DNA from: Diphasiastrum complanatum
Lineage: Eukaryota; Streptophyta; Lycopodiopsida; Lycopodiales; Lycopodiaceae
DNA length: 64,000 bases
NCBI GenBank assembly: GCA_029204225.1
Contig: CM055098.1
Location: 14,958,533-15,022,532 of the forward strand
Direction of reading: 5' to 3'
A program made the translations under genes and the position numbers. Below, one piece after another: positions 33,861 to 48,200 of the stretch. Within the stretch, counting starts at the first letter, position 1, and the number at the start of each line of letters is the position of its first letter. A model generated the notes under the pieces. The model ran no database searches and was not told where the DNA came from. It saw nothing but the letters and a program-made list of their open reading frames with translations.

Positions 33861-36800
33861 TGTATTTGTAGCAATAAAAGAGCAACTAAATGTGGCTTTT
33901 GCAAAGGAAATAGCAAATTCTTCTTGGAATGGCAATCCAAAGGCAAATTTGATGTGTTGGAAGTGAAGGTCTTCATCAAGAAGATGATGAAGTGTCAAAG
34001 CAATACAAAGAAAAAAACTCTAGATGATAGTGATCATCTTTGCAACAAGTTTCTAAACATTTGTAGCACAAGAGATAACCAAAACTCAAGGATACTTTGA
34101 AATGTGGTGGATGAGAGAAAATGTAGGATAGAACATCATGTGAGTGTGTGCATTCGTCTTACTTGGTGTGGATATTGGTTGTACTCAGTATGTTTTGATT
34201 AGTTTTCCAAAGGAGGCCTTGGTTGGCAAGAAATTGCATTTTCATGTTTTGAAAAAAAATTGAGTATAGAGTTTTTGAGAGACTTTGTTACTATTTGTAA
34301 TGCACACACTTTTCTAGATGATGTGTGTCTAGGGAGGATGTGACACTATACTAAAAGTGTTTGTATACTATAATAGAAAAGGTTAGGGGTACATGTGTGT
34401 TTTTCTAGAAAATAAAGGAAAATGTTATTGCTTATAAAGATTTCATCCTTGGTGAGGGGTTTACTCATGAGAAGATTTTTTTTTTGTAGAGTCAAGTCCT
34501 AAGGTTAGTGATCTTGAAATGTTAATGAGGTTGAATCAATAATATATCCAACATTTAATGCAAGGAGTGCACCTAGGCAGAGTAAAGAAATGATTTTTTT
34601 CTAATTTTAATGTGGTGGCTTCTATTTTAAAGTATTCCACTCTTGACGTGGTGGCTTTTATTTTATTGTTGATAGTTGTTTGGCGGATCTTGGTTTTACC
34701 AAGAACAAAAAGATCATAAATCTTTGTGGATAGATCACCAAAATGCCTTGCATGCTGGCTTGAGTCCATTCAAACCTTTTCTAATTAGATCCTTTATTTC
34801 TTGGATCTCATCTAATTTCAAGCTCATTTTGAGTGAATATTGTCTTTTTTTGCATGGTTGTGATCATGTCATTTTATGAAGCTTTCTTATGTTTCATTTC
34901 AGGATTATGACATTTATTATAAATCTTTCTTCATTTCCATGTTTAACAAATCCAAGCATTACAAATGAAGTGCTTTTATACATAAGGTTTATCAAAGTTA
35001 GTGGAATTGATCAAAAACTAATCTTCTAGAATGAAACCCTCCTTTTGCTTGGGCACATAATTCAACTAGCCCTCAAGAAAATAGATCAGCACAAGACCCT
35101 ACTTCAACCTAATCAAATTAAGAAGTTTTCCATTCTAGAATAGCAAACTTCTTCTCCTTTTGTTTTCCTATCGACACAAATGGGAGGAAACCTAACAGTT
35201 TTACCTAATGAATCTCTAGAATTTTTACCAAAAAACTCTTCTCTCTCAAACTCAAGATAGCCACTCCCTTAGTCAAAAAAAGGCCTAACATTCTTTTTCA
35301 TCTTAAAGAGATTTGTTCTCATGTAGTTTCATGCTTTAATATTGTGTTTAGCCTCAAGAAGTGCAACTTGTGTAAGCCACGTTGTCGTCATTGTATCAAG
35401 CTTCACTCTTTTGAATCCAAAGTTGCCAACCTATGATCCTTGAAATATAATAGGCTTTAGTGGGAACTGGACTTACTTGCTTCTTTAAAAAGTAGCTCTT
35501 CTGTAATGCGAAAAAACATTTTCCATGCTTGAAATTGATGACTTTTAACTTGCTCACATCTACGATGATACATCCCTCTAAAACATGGTTGGTGACAACA
35601 TATATGCAACATCATGGTTTATTGGTTTTATGTTTGTGAGACTAGCACACATTTGTCAATATGTATCCATCCACCACCAAATAGAAGTGGAGCACAAGCA
35701 AAGCACAATACCTATTTTCATAATTATCTCAATCACCAAAAGAGACAAAAATGGTCCTTACTTATCTCGGAAATATCAAAATAATATATTTTAATAATGA
35801 AAAGGCACTCTAGGTCAAATCCAACTTAAATCACTTTCATTATGAGCATATGTGAATAAGTATACATGCACAAAAGCTTGTGCATAACACAATAATATAC
35901 CAAAGCATATATCATAGATTAATGCAAGCACGCATGGCCACATGGGCTAGAAACCATTGTTATGGGAATTAAATGACAATCATATGCTTTCATGAGACAT
36001 GGGCATACAAATGTCGAAAACACATGAATCATGGCAACTCACGAACTTATATGCCTCAAGTACATAAGACATCGCAATTGAGAAGTTTTCTTTTAACAAA
36101 GAGCTAGAAAATATTAGCAATCTATATTCTATAACTTATAAATGAAAGACTAACTTGTTTAAGAAAGATGTTTTTTGTGTTAAATCTTCATAGGAGAATT
36201 CACATAAGAGAAGAGAATTCATCTTTGTAGGAAGATTAAAATAAAAATTCAAGATTAGATTGCTAGAAGGGCAAGAGTAATGTGCAAAAGGGTATTCGTT
36301 GCAAATTGCCATCTACACATGCTTTTACAAAATCAAAAATTGAGAAAAACCTCAACCTCTGTTACATGAATCGTATTTAGACATGCCAATCACTAAGTAC
36401 ATATTTATCAATTATTAACAATAGCTTAATACACCACTTACATTGCTATTTTTTTGTTTGTTGTATGATAATGCTACTTGTTCTTGTATGAAGTAGGCAT
36501 TGTGAAAAATGCAAATTCCTACTTGACTAGTTCTGGTCTTTCCTGGACAATTTGGTATGGATAGTGGACCAAGGCCTCCACTTTGATGTAATATGTATAT
36601 TTTGTACATAATAGGGTCATTTGGCACATGTCACCACTTTCGAAAGTCCACTAAGGTTGTCATCTAGTGGGAAGATTCAAGCTCCCTATTTTGAAGGGAA
36701 TATTGTCAAATTTGTGTCATAAGTTGGTGACTCATCATAGGTCAAGGGAAGGGATGTTAGGTTTAGGTCAAATATGACGAGAAGAAAGATGAGAAACCTG

Positions 36801-39270
36801 AAATAAAGCCGATCTACATGTATATACACTTTGCTTCGTTGGAAGCTAATGAGAAGACATTGATTTTTTATTTTTGCATCTTGTATTTGAGATCATAGTT
36901 TGATGTGCCATGTGTCTTATATTATTTTATTGAAAGGCATATGCAAGTTATTTCACAATACTTTTACACGTGCAAGTCACGATAACACAGTATTGATGTT
37001 TTAGTGATCTTTTGGAGCTCCACTAATAGTTTGCATGCATTCTAGCTTACCTAGAATCATTGAAACGTGATTGAATGTTTAAGCAGTAACTACCAAGCTT
37101 CATCAATGATTGAGAATCCTTGGAATTCTTTAATTTCAACAACAAGCATTTTGTAAAACGTGATGTAATCTTGCACGCAATTAAAAGTTTCATCAAAACA
37201 CATTCATTGTGCAAATACCAATAATGTGTAGCTTTGTGAAAATTGAAATTTGTATCTTAAAGTTTTATCTTTTACACTTTTTAAGGTCACAAATACTCCT
37301 ACATTTCATAAACAAGTATAAAATTTATTGTAATTATGGTCAACTTAAACGATGATATCGTTTGAGTCCACTTGCCATGTATTGTTGCTAGACTCTTCCA
37401 AAGACATTCTACTCACAAAAGGCAAGCCTTGAAGCGACAAGACTTTTCAATACCCGACAGTGTTTTCCGAAGTGCGAAAAACGTGACAATAGGCCAGAAA
37501 ACAATTCTAAGGCATTTATAAGACTGCATTTATCCGAAATGCGAAAAATGCGACAGTGTCAGGACAGTTGGCCAGAATTATTTTCTCTATGTTTTTGACT
37601 TAGTGATGTATTTCCCTCATGACCAAAAATTTCGTGCCTCACCTCTTGTCTCTAACATGGTGTTTCTTTCTAGGAGTAGTTTACGCAATAGGCTGTTCTT
37701 TGGACCAAACAAATAACCTCTCCATATAAGATTATGAACAAAATCATATTCCAAAAATTTCACTATCAACAATTTTGAAGAGTTTTCCTGCATTATTCCG
37801 AAATTAAAGACCTTTTTCTCAAACTTACATGAAGCCAAATTTGCATTAGCATTACAACAAACAATATTAACCATTGTCAACCACCATGCATGAAAGATAA
37901 AATGTCATAGCAATTTTATTAATTTTTATTGTCACATTTATCCTAGTGTTTTGTGCTTCAAAACATGAAAGATACATGGAAATGCAATATAATTCACATC
38001 ATGAAAGAATCTTTATAGAACAATTTTACAAAGTTTTACTTTGTCATTTATCCTGATTTTTTGTGCTTCAAATCATGAAAGGTTGACTCTCTTGTACACA
38101 TTCCTTGGTCAATGCCCAATGCTATGGCTAACAATCAATGGACTATCGTGAATTTACTCAGTAACCTAGTTATGTGAACGTACTACACCAAGAATACATA
38201 ATCCTAGACATTTCATGACCATGCAATATAGTCCCGAATTATTAGGGGCTTGAGGACCATTTGAGTGGGCTAGCACATTGATTGAAACAAGCCAAATACA
38301 ATTTTACAGCAATGGCAACCTGAACCAAGCGCATATGCCATAAATCCAAGGTAAAATTAAATAGAGTAAGCCTAACATCTACATTGTAACAGGTCAATCT
38401 AAATTCAAAAGCTACACTTTAGCAGTGGGGCTTTGTTTTACTATTTTCCAGGCCTGATGTAACTAACTTGGGAGTTTCATTTCATAAGAAGAATCTAGCT
38501 TTGCACTCCATCCAAAATCCAGTAGAAAATGTCCTCTATCTAATGCCTTGTTGCTGGTTAGCATTGACAGAGACTGGTGTGTTTCAGGCTTCCCATACCT
38601 AAAGCCTTACGCAGTTCACTTCTGCAGAGTGCAATTGCCCCCCAGAGGAGAGAGAGAGAGATAGATTGCACCTTGTTGTAACATAGAGAAATTGTGAGCC
38701 TTTAAAAACACAGCAAATAACATTTTAAGGTGGTTTTCCCACTTAGCCACTCAAAAAGGATGCTTTGACAGGTGCATTTTATGGTATATCATATTGGTCA
38801 TGTTGGGCATCAAAATGACCAATGAAAACACAGTTAATTTAATAGCTATGGCATATAGGAGCCACATATAGCTCATCCGAGGCTCAGAGATTGGCGAGAA
38901 AGGACATAAGAGTTGAGAAAAGCCATGAACCTTATATGACTAAAGCTGTGCTAACCACCTCAAATTCGAACCTTGCCACAACTTCCTTCAGAAACTCACA
39001 CATTCTCACATATTTGAGATAGTGGTACCCTAAGGTGTTTTGCTCTGCAAATCTGCGGTGTATGCTTATAAGTTGTACAAACTTCTTCAGGGCAGATCAA
39101 CTTTTCATATTCTTGATGATGCATGTTACATGCGAAATGAATGCACTGTGCTACCACCTCTAAAGCCTGTGTTTACAGCCCATGTATGATATAGACATTG
39201 CTTGATAATGCCCGTGACAAGTATATTGAGTCAAAGAACATTTCTTCCATGAGGGATCCATGTACGGAAC
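33861..39270. other. Long stretch without recognised genes
   Basis: No supported coding region on either strand. Structures seen: an imperfect direct repeat at about 37466–37555 (TCCGAA.TGCGAAAAA and GGCCAGAA in both halves) and a diverged ~115-bp duplication at about 37887–38085 (CATTTATCCT..TTTTTGTGCTTCAAA). The right end downstream of 39270 lies next to the EIN2 3' end and may contain its 3' UTR. Confidence 0.45.
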
Positions 39271-42200
39271 TTACAACATATACACAAGATGTAGAAAAGC
39301 TGCAGAAGCCAATCCAATATCCTTCTTGCCACTTCCATTTCCACTACCACCTGTACTTCCTGATTTATTTCCAAGCCGCCGCTTGTATCGTTTCAATACA
39401 GAAGCTAGATTCTCCTTCCCTTTAGGAAATGCTACATCTCCTGCTGCAGTTCCAGTCCGACCTTTCCTAGAGCCAACCGCAGCTTCAACTTCTTTGATCA
39501 TGTCCACAAAAAGTGCACTACTAGCTGGTTTCCCCTTGGGATTAGTAGTATTCCTTCCCCATGGCCAAGGATATGGGTAGCTCTGACTTGAATTGGCATT
39601 TGAAGGGAAACATAACAGGTCCCCACTGCCGTGCTCTTTGAAGCTTCCCTGTTTACTCCTTCGATGATTCTCGGGTGAAATATTTGATCGTATGCATATG
39701 CAAGCAATTGGCACAGTCCGTGGTCTTCCAAAAGCTGGCTCCAATATGCCCTGAAAAGGTATGTATAAAAAAAAGGAGCCATCATTTGACCCCTTCTTTG
39801 AGTCCCGATGAAAAGAACATACTAATGATAGGGTTAGCTCAAAACGGTAGGGCATTACAAAACATCAGACAATTGATTGCCATTCCTTTTTACCAGAAAA
39901 CGAAGTGCTGCTCCTCCTAGGTTCATGATCACAAAATGATATCTGCTAGTTTCTCATTAAGTAATAAACCAGACAACTCCTCAAAGCTAGGAAACTTCTC
40001 TCTTGCTGTAAGACTTTGCTTATGCCCAGGCAAACCATTCAAACAAACGAGACAAGTTCCTTATTTAAAATTCTTTCCCCCACAGGAATAAGTTGATCCC
40101 TAATATCCTTTACACTAGTCAAATGGTTGGTAATTGTTGCATTCAAACTTTTTCTATGGAAAAAAGAGTTATTTCAAGCAAAAAATTCTCAAAGCCTGAG
40201 TGGTCTCATCAACTGTTGTCAAAGTTTCCCATGCCTCTCGAGCATTTTTGCTTCCTTGATAGGAGGTATAAACATTGTCTTTAACTGACATACTGGTGTA
40301 GACTTGTGCCTTTCTGCTATTCCTATCAAATAGCATTGCTTCCCCTTCAATAGTAGGACTAGTCTCATCCCCAATGAGAATGTCCCACGGACCTTTATTA
40401 ACTAGCACATTCTCCATCTTATAGTTTCAAGGATGTAATTGATTCCATCTAGATTGCTACTCTCTCCCAAACCATATTCACTTAGATTCGCCGTAGTGCA
40501 CAATTCTTTACAGGTAACAAGTACAGCAGGATGAAAAGAGATTGCCTAAAGTACTGTAATTGATTACACTTGTTCACCAACTTCTTACTACCTCACACAA
40601 GCTGGAAAGCACCTTCTGCAGCTTGCAAACTGATCCACACATACTAAAAATCCCTCTTCAAGATGAAAAGTTCATCCTTCAAAGCAACTTCAAGCGATTT
40701 GTACAGCCTAATGAGAAATTGAATGTACTTCCTTATGCTTATGATTTGGTTGTACAACAGTAGGGAAAATAACTGCTCTAGGTGCCACAAATATGTATTT
40801 CTTCGAACGTGTGAAAATCTTATTTGCACGTGAATAGAAAATAGTCCCAAAGTAGTGAAAATCATCAAAACATCAAAAAAGGTTGTGCAACAACTATTTC
40901 AGCAGTACAGCACAACCTTTTGAAGGCATTGATGGCTAAACGGACCTGTTAATTACTGTAAAAGTCTGCAAAAACACTGTCGAAGTCTGAAAAACACACC
41001 TTTAGGGGTCAGAACTTGGAACCCCGCACTAGAGAATTCTACATGAAAGATACTGAAATTATAGTAACCAAGCCTTCTCTTAACACAAACTCTCAAAACA
41101 AGGGTTATCCAGTCCACAAAAGATTGTACTTGCAAGCAAATCAACACGTACATATGAAGAATGATAGTGCTTGCACAAAAGCCAAAAAAACAAGTCAGCA
41201 AAACACCTTCTGCCTCCAATTCTACTCCACCATCAACCATGGTCCTAATAGCAAATGGTGATAAATGGAAATAGATGGTGATAAATCTAGTTTTCTACCA
41301 GCACATAACTTCATTGTTGGAGACGTCGGTGTAGGGGATCTAGACATCAGTATGGTCATGATTTGTTTATCATGAATTAAACTAATTATGCCTAATTTAG
41401 CCTAGGGTATTCAAATTTAGTCAGGTCGAGTCAAGTTTGGTTAGATTATGGAAGATAGGCTTAGGTTTCTTAGTAATACTCAAAAGCAAGGATATTAGAG
41501 CTCTTTTTTGAATTCCTCAAGGATTTTGATGCATGAGGCCATCCCTACCTGTGAATTCTAGGAGGGCCCAACGATAGCATAAGTAGAGGTAATAGCCATC
41601 AACTGTGATTAAACCAAGTGGGGCATTAGTCAGATTTTCCATGTAAGAGTTCTATTGAGAATTTTGATGATATCAATAAAAGGTTGATTGGCAGGTTAGG
41701 GAAATCATAGTGGTTATTGTTGTTATCGTATCCAGAGGGTTATTGATTGGCCTATTCTCACCACAATTCGGGAAATCAAGTCTTTCTTGGGGTTTGTGGG
41801 ATTTTTCCGTCGGCATATTTCCCAATTTGCTCGATTGGCATTTTCCCTTACCCAGGCCTTGAAAGGCTATAAGAAGCTAAGCCGGAGGGCTAAGAGTCCA
41901 CTAGTGGTGTGGACGGAGGATATGAATAATTGTTTTGAGTTGCTTAAGAAAAGTGTCACTTCGGCACCAATACTAATCAATGTCTAGCATGGTATTAGAG
42001 CCGAACGATTTGCAATTGTGCAGTCCAGTCATAAAGATTTGGTACTTCGATTGTGAGGATCACTTCATGAGAATCAAAAGAAGGAGAATCCATATTGCAT
42101 GCATATTCCAAATTGAAATCAACTTCACATGTTAGTATTGTTGGAGAGTGCTCTTCGTAAGCACTATCAGAATTATGTCATCAGCTTATTAGTTCATGAA

Positions 42201-45200
42201 AAGTAAGCTAGTTTTGAAGAAGCTGTTTAAGCATGTCATTCAAGGGAAGGATTAGGGCTTTTCAACTTCTTGCTTAAATATGCTACAATTAAGCTCTTTT
42301 CGTTAACCTTAGCTAGTGGATTGTCAACCAATCAAAAGTTTTAAACCAATGAGAAGACTCTGATCAGAGGGAGATATCACAGTCTTTTCCGAGATGCACC
42401 TGTCACACTGAGGTCCATTATAGCATACAAGGATCCACGTTGTGTTGCACTCGTGATCAGAGAGATGTTACTACTACAATAAGATCTATGTCAGCCAGTT
42501 CAGTCGTGTCACTCGGATAAAAAGCTCCAGATCACGTCCTTCTTCTCTCATAGGAGATTACGGATTGATCCTAGCTCAAATGATAGTGGGATCGATGACG
42601 ATTCGCGACATAGAGACAAGAGACGACGTACTACCCAGATTCCTGTTGTTTGTAGAGTCACCCACATCTCACAAACAACCTCCTTGACGATGTCATCAAC
42701 ACCTCCAGTTGCAGTCTCCATTACATCCTTTTTCAGTGGCAGCAAGATTTGATTTGATGCGCATATATATATATATATATCTTGGGCTTCCCCCACTCCT
42801 AGTGTACTAATATCATCCATACCATCCACAAAAATGGTGACCCCATGAATCCTGGTAACTACAGTACTATCATGATTGGCCATGTCATAGTGAAGCTTTA
42901 TGGTACTATGCTTCAGTCAGCGATCAGCTTTGAGGCTGAAACCAGGAGACTACATGCATTGGGCCAGGCTGGCTTTTGTGCTCACCATTCTACCACAGAT
43001 CATGTCTTCACTCTTCAAGCTATCATTGAGGAGGCCATGCATAGGAGACAGAGGGTTTACTGTTGCTTCGTTGACTTCAGGAAAGCCTTTGATTCTGTTC
43101 CACGCTTTCTTCTCATCCAACGACTACGTGATCTTGGCTTCTCTACTGATATAGTTCTAGGTGTCACGGCACTTTATGAGCGAGTTCTTAAATGTTTTCA
43201 GGGTGATCACTGTCCTCTCAGAGCATATATGGAGTAACAGGGTTGTTCCCTTTCACCTCCACTATTCGGACTATATATTGATGAGCTTGAGAGAGTCATT
43301 GAGCAGAGTGGTTGTTAGGGACCCAACTCCCTTGGGTCCCAAACCCAATTGAAACCGAATGTTGACTGGGCCTGTTGACTTGATTAATGACTCGTGGACC
43401 TGCATGGTTGCCATGTGTCATGTTCTAGGATGTGTGCTAGACTTGGAGACTCCTAACTTGGAGGTATACAAGGAGGAGAGGTCTCTTAATCCATTCATTC
43501 TATCTGCCTAGGAAAAGGTGGATGGAGAGCGCTTGTGCACAGCCAGGAGTGCTAGCCTGAGGTAGGAGATGGCCAAAGGCCTTGGCACTGGTATGGGACG
43601 TTGTCAGGGTTGGAGGTTGGATCTTGCTTGTCATGGGCCAAGGCACGGACGGTGGACCCGGATTAAGTCCTATGGCGGGGTGGATCGTGAGCGTTCGGTT
43701 TCTATGATGACCGGCACCTTGCGGTTTAGAGTTTCGAGATTGTAACAGTTGCTATCAGAGACACCTTAATCTGTGTACAGGTCTGATCGATCCATCTCGG
43801 CGGACGGTATGTTTTTAAGAACTTCAGGAATTCCGTTTTTCAGTTGAATCGTCGTTTCTTTTTTTTTAAATTGCGAAATCCTGGATTTTCCGCAAAAAAA
43901 AAATTTAATTAATAATAATAATAATTGCTGCGGCTGCACGCACGCCAGCGCCAGCTGGCTGCGTGCGGATCTGCGCGCCCAGCGGGCCCCCGCACAGTCC
44001 GCAGAGCCTGCGCAGGGTCCGCGGGACCCCTGCCGGGTCTGCACACCGCCCGCAGGGCCCGCGGCGGCAATGGAGACAGCGGCGATAGTTGGAGGGATGG
44101 TAACTGCAACTAGGGGAGAGGAAGGGCGAATGAACTTGATGTTTACAATCTCCATGGTGGACTACTTTATATAATTTGGATCATGGCCTGGTGATGTGCA
44201 TGCTAACCCCATCAAGAAGCTTCCAGGGAGGAACCCTAAATGGGTCCCAAAACACTAAATAGGAAAACTCATGGTCTTTTAGGAGTTCTTTGGAGTGACA
44301 GAGCTTGCAGCATTATTTGAAGGACCTGCAATTATGCTATGATCAGCCGATTGATAATTGTATAGAGATCTTAGTTGGAAATCTGGCATATGATCTTCAG
44401 TTTGTTGCTCGCTACTTGTCTTATGTGAGGATATATTTTCAGGTCCTACTAGTGGGACCCAACCCTAGTCAGAAACTTTAGACTAAGAGTGAAGACCATA
44501 AAGACCCTCATTGAATAGCTTTTGATTATTCACACTGTTGGCTTTTATAAGGGAGAACTCATCTGCAAAGTTTCATTGTAAAAGGACCTGCATCAACGCA
44601 CTTTATTTTTTATATCCTAGTTGGAGATATGTGATCACTTAATGGTTTCATGCTCTCTTGTTCTCTTGATGTATGGTTCTCCTTTTATGTAATCATTAAT
44701 GGTAACAATGGCAAAAAATAGTCCATAATAATAGCATGAGTTAGTGGATTGCTGAGCTAAAAAGTTGGACCAAAAATCACCTACATTGGTCACTTTGCAT
44801 CAAAAGGGCATAAGCAGAAATATGAAAGAAAGAGAGGATTTTGATGCCTGCCTGAAGATGATTGAGAACATAAGTGTATTTTCCCCATAATTCAGGTCTG
44901 CTTTCCATAAGAGAGAGTTCTAGGACTCGATGTACACACCATACCCCAAAGCTGATCAGAACCGGACTTCCCCAGATGCATCCATCACCACAATGAGGTA
45001 CCTGCCTCAATGAGCCAAAATCTTCAATTCTAAAATGAGATTCACTGTGTAGCTGGATAAAATGATCATCGTTCCTGTAGGCTCTTCTAGAATTAGAAGC
45101 ATCAGAATCCAGCAAAAACTTCTCATGAGCAGCTATAGCAGCAATAAGATCTTCATCAGATCCATTATCTACTCTGAAAAGCCAATCAGAACCTTCCAAT

Positions 45201-48200
45201 TGAAGAAGCTTAGCTATGCACACTCGCAAACTCTCAAGAACCTCTATACCAAATTCGACTCCACTTGGGAGGCTAAAAACCTTCTTTTCCGGCCTGCTGA
45301 CAACTTTGCTGCCTCCTGAAACACGTAACGCCTTTCCAAGGGGAAAATCTGAAGTGCCAAAAAGCTGTTCAAAAGGCTGTCTGGACCAAAGTGAGTGGTT
45401 ATCAGATTTAGATGATGTCCGTAATGAGAAGCCTTCTATGTGCATCTGTGAAGGGGCAATCTGATCAAAAGCTAGAGGGGTTCGTTCAATGTGAGGGGCT
45501 GAATTGTCATCAATTGCTCCTCGTCCAATAGGAGACCGACTGAAAGAACTAAGTTTTTTGTCTGTCTGAAATGTAGTTTGAAGGTTAGCCAACCCAATAT
45601 CTAGTTCACCTGTAGCCCTGTATACAAGAGGATTCCATTTTTCACGTGTTCTCTGTGGAAATGGATCCCTTTGCGAGGAATCATAGAAAGCAACCCCTGG
45701 TTGTTGTAAGTGACTCTCTTTGAATGGGACTCCAAAATGTGAATCTGTCACTAAGCTGTTGACAAAAGAATCACCTGTATGCTGAGTAGAGGTATATGAT
45801 TGTGTAAAACTATCATGATCTACTTGTGATCTGTTATAATCCAAGTTCTGGGGGCCGAATTGCACAGATTCTGATTTTCGAAAAAGATGCCCTAAAGATG
45901 GTTCTGTGACCGGTTCTCTAAGAGAGGTGGCTCCATAGCTTGATTGCAGGGACTGCATACCAAGGTGCAGAGGTCTTGCTTTGGGACCACCAACAAGCGC
46001 ACTTGTCCTATGGTTTGATGCCACATTATACCCATGGATAGTAGCAGGCTGATAATCTACTTCTTCATGGAAAGTTGGAAACCGCATGCTAGAATAACGT
46101 CGCTCGTCGACATAACTTGGAGAAGTAGGAGCACCACCAAGATAAGAGTCTTGAGGTAGTCCATAACCAAAACGATCACATGGTGATGCAGAAGCATGGG
46201 AGTGTGCTCTCATAAAAGCATTAACTTGTGGTTGCGAAACAGATGATTGTTTATACCCTGTCCTCCATCCTTGATTAGAAGATCCATTATGCACATTTCT
46301 CTCTGAACCTTCTTGGAATGTTGCAAGCTGAACTCTTCCATTTTGTGCATTTCTTGTGTTTGTTGAAAGTCCTTGAGATCTTATCCCACTTTGTGGAAGA
46401 GTTACACCATGCAAGTCAAATATTCTACCCCAAAAGTCATCTAAAATAGAAGCAAAATGACGACGTGCAGCTCGTCCCAAACCTGACAACCTTGAAAGAC
46501 TGCCACTACCACTTCCACCTCCCCCTCCTTCACTGGTATCACTTTTCCCTCCAATGCTTCTTCCTGATTCTGGTCCATCATAAGGTACAGAGTTCAGACT
46601 GCCTCCAAAATCGGATAGAACATCAGCTATAACCTCTTCATGTTCAAGGTTTTCCCATCCATCCACATCATCATCTTCCTTGTCCATCATATCCTCATCA
46701 GCTTCTGCCTCTGCCTCCTTCAAAGCAGGTGAATCTAGATCATCCAGTACGGTTTTTCCCTTGCGAATTGCAAAACTAGAATTTTCCAACGTTGCTTCCA
46801 AGGATGAAAGTGCTTCTTGTGATGGCCCTATTGGTACACTACTTGTTGAAGGCAGGAGAGTACTCACTAACATCTCTTTGTGTGTGTGCTCAAGTTGAGA
46901 TAGCTCAAGTTGTAATGGCTTAGGTTGATTGACTGCTTGCTTAAGTTCTTGAAAAGGTTCTGAGCTCATTAGCACTTGAATGTTTCCAGAAGTTTCCTTG
47001 TCGTTAGCAGATTCTGGCAAATACTCTTCAACTGTTTCTGGATGACAAGCTTGGACAATCGAAACACTTTCAGAGGCTTCCAGTTTCACACTGCTATGAC
47101 AATATCTAGAGTCTTCTGCTTCAGAGTCATCCCTTTGTTTGCACCCGCTGTCAAATACATCAACCGATTGAGAGACAGCATGCTCTACAGTTTCTAATGC
47201 CAAATTCACAGTTGGTGTGCCTTTGAGTTCTGATACTGCATGTGTGTTGTCTGGCTCCTCTAGCTCTCTTTCAGTAATCATGCGCAAGTTATAATTTTCT
47301 ATCCGAATCGGTTCCTTTGTTTCATAACTGCTAGCATTAAGTGGGGTTAGAATCAACCATATAAAAAACCCAACAGATAAACCAACAACAACAAGCACAC
47401 TGGCCATGACAACTGTACTAACTGCCTCCCCAAATTTCACATGCACCCAACTCAACCCTCCCGCATACTCCCAGCTTGTAGAGCCACCCCATTCATCTGT
47501 CTCGGCCAGCAGCATGTTGAGAATGAGTGAAAGATTTAGTATGAAAGCAAGCGCAACAATTATCCAAGCAACAAACTCCACTATGACCGTGCTCTTGTTA
47601 GAACTCATGCAAGCTTGAGAAGAAGTTGCCTTGATAAGTGGAATAACCATGAAGGGGAGCTGCAATGCTAGGACAATTTGAGAAAATATCAGCATCTGAT
47701 AAATGCCCTCATTCCCATATTTCCAGGCACACAATATAGCTGGCACAACTGCAGCTGCTCGTACGATGAGGCGGTGAAGCCATGCATCAATATTGGTACC
47801 AAAAAACCCCTCAATCACAACTTGTCCAATTATTGTTCCTGTCAGTGTTGACAGCTGTCCAGCACAAAGCAAAGCTAGGCCAAAAGCCAAAGGCGAGACC
47901 GAGTGGCTCAGTACCTGCAAAACACCAAACACACTAAATATCAACATCCAATATAGAAAAACAATTCTCCCTCATGCTGTATACAGGATAGACCTTATAA
48001 ACAGAAAACATTTGACAAAGCAATTCCGACACTAGCTCCAAAATTAGCATCATCATGCATGGTAAGGAATAGTAGCAGATGCATCTGCTCTTGCCATTAA
48101 AAGTGCCTAAAAGAACAAAATTCTTTATCAAACAAAAAAAAAATTGATAAAAGAGATCAGACAATACAACCTAATTCACAAAATGTCAAAAGGCCAAAAC

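Larger units (their letters stand above)
39751..44851 (-). other. EIN2 intron 6 (5.1 kb, GC–AG) with nested transposon fragments
   Basis: Exon 6 ends ...CATCTTCAG and the next bases are GCAGGC. The acceptor CCTTTTCAG lies at 39751–39753 before GGCATATTGGAG. Both sides encode the conserved YVLN.LQ–GI junction, so the placement is firm although the donor is GC. The intron contains copia gag, gypsy reverse transcriptase, LINE and gypsy LTR fragments, listed separately. Confidence 0.85.

Noticed and set aside
43909-44155. Pro/Arg/Ala-rich small proteins on both strands
   Set aside because: GC-rich low-complexity sequence opens all frames; no domain or start context supports them.
44777-44851. 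EIN2 C-terminus as a read-through of exon 6
   Set aside because: The residues after YVLNHLQ are not conserved, whereas the conserved tail with LKRYKRRL is encoded at 39271–39750 behind a good acceptor.
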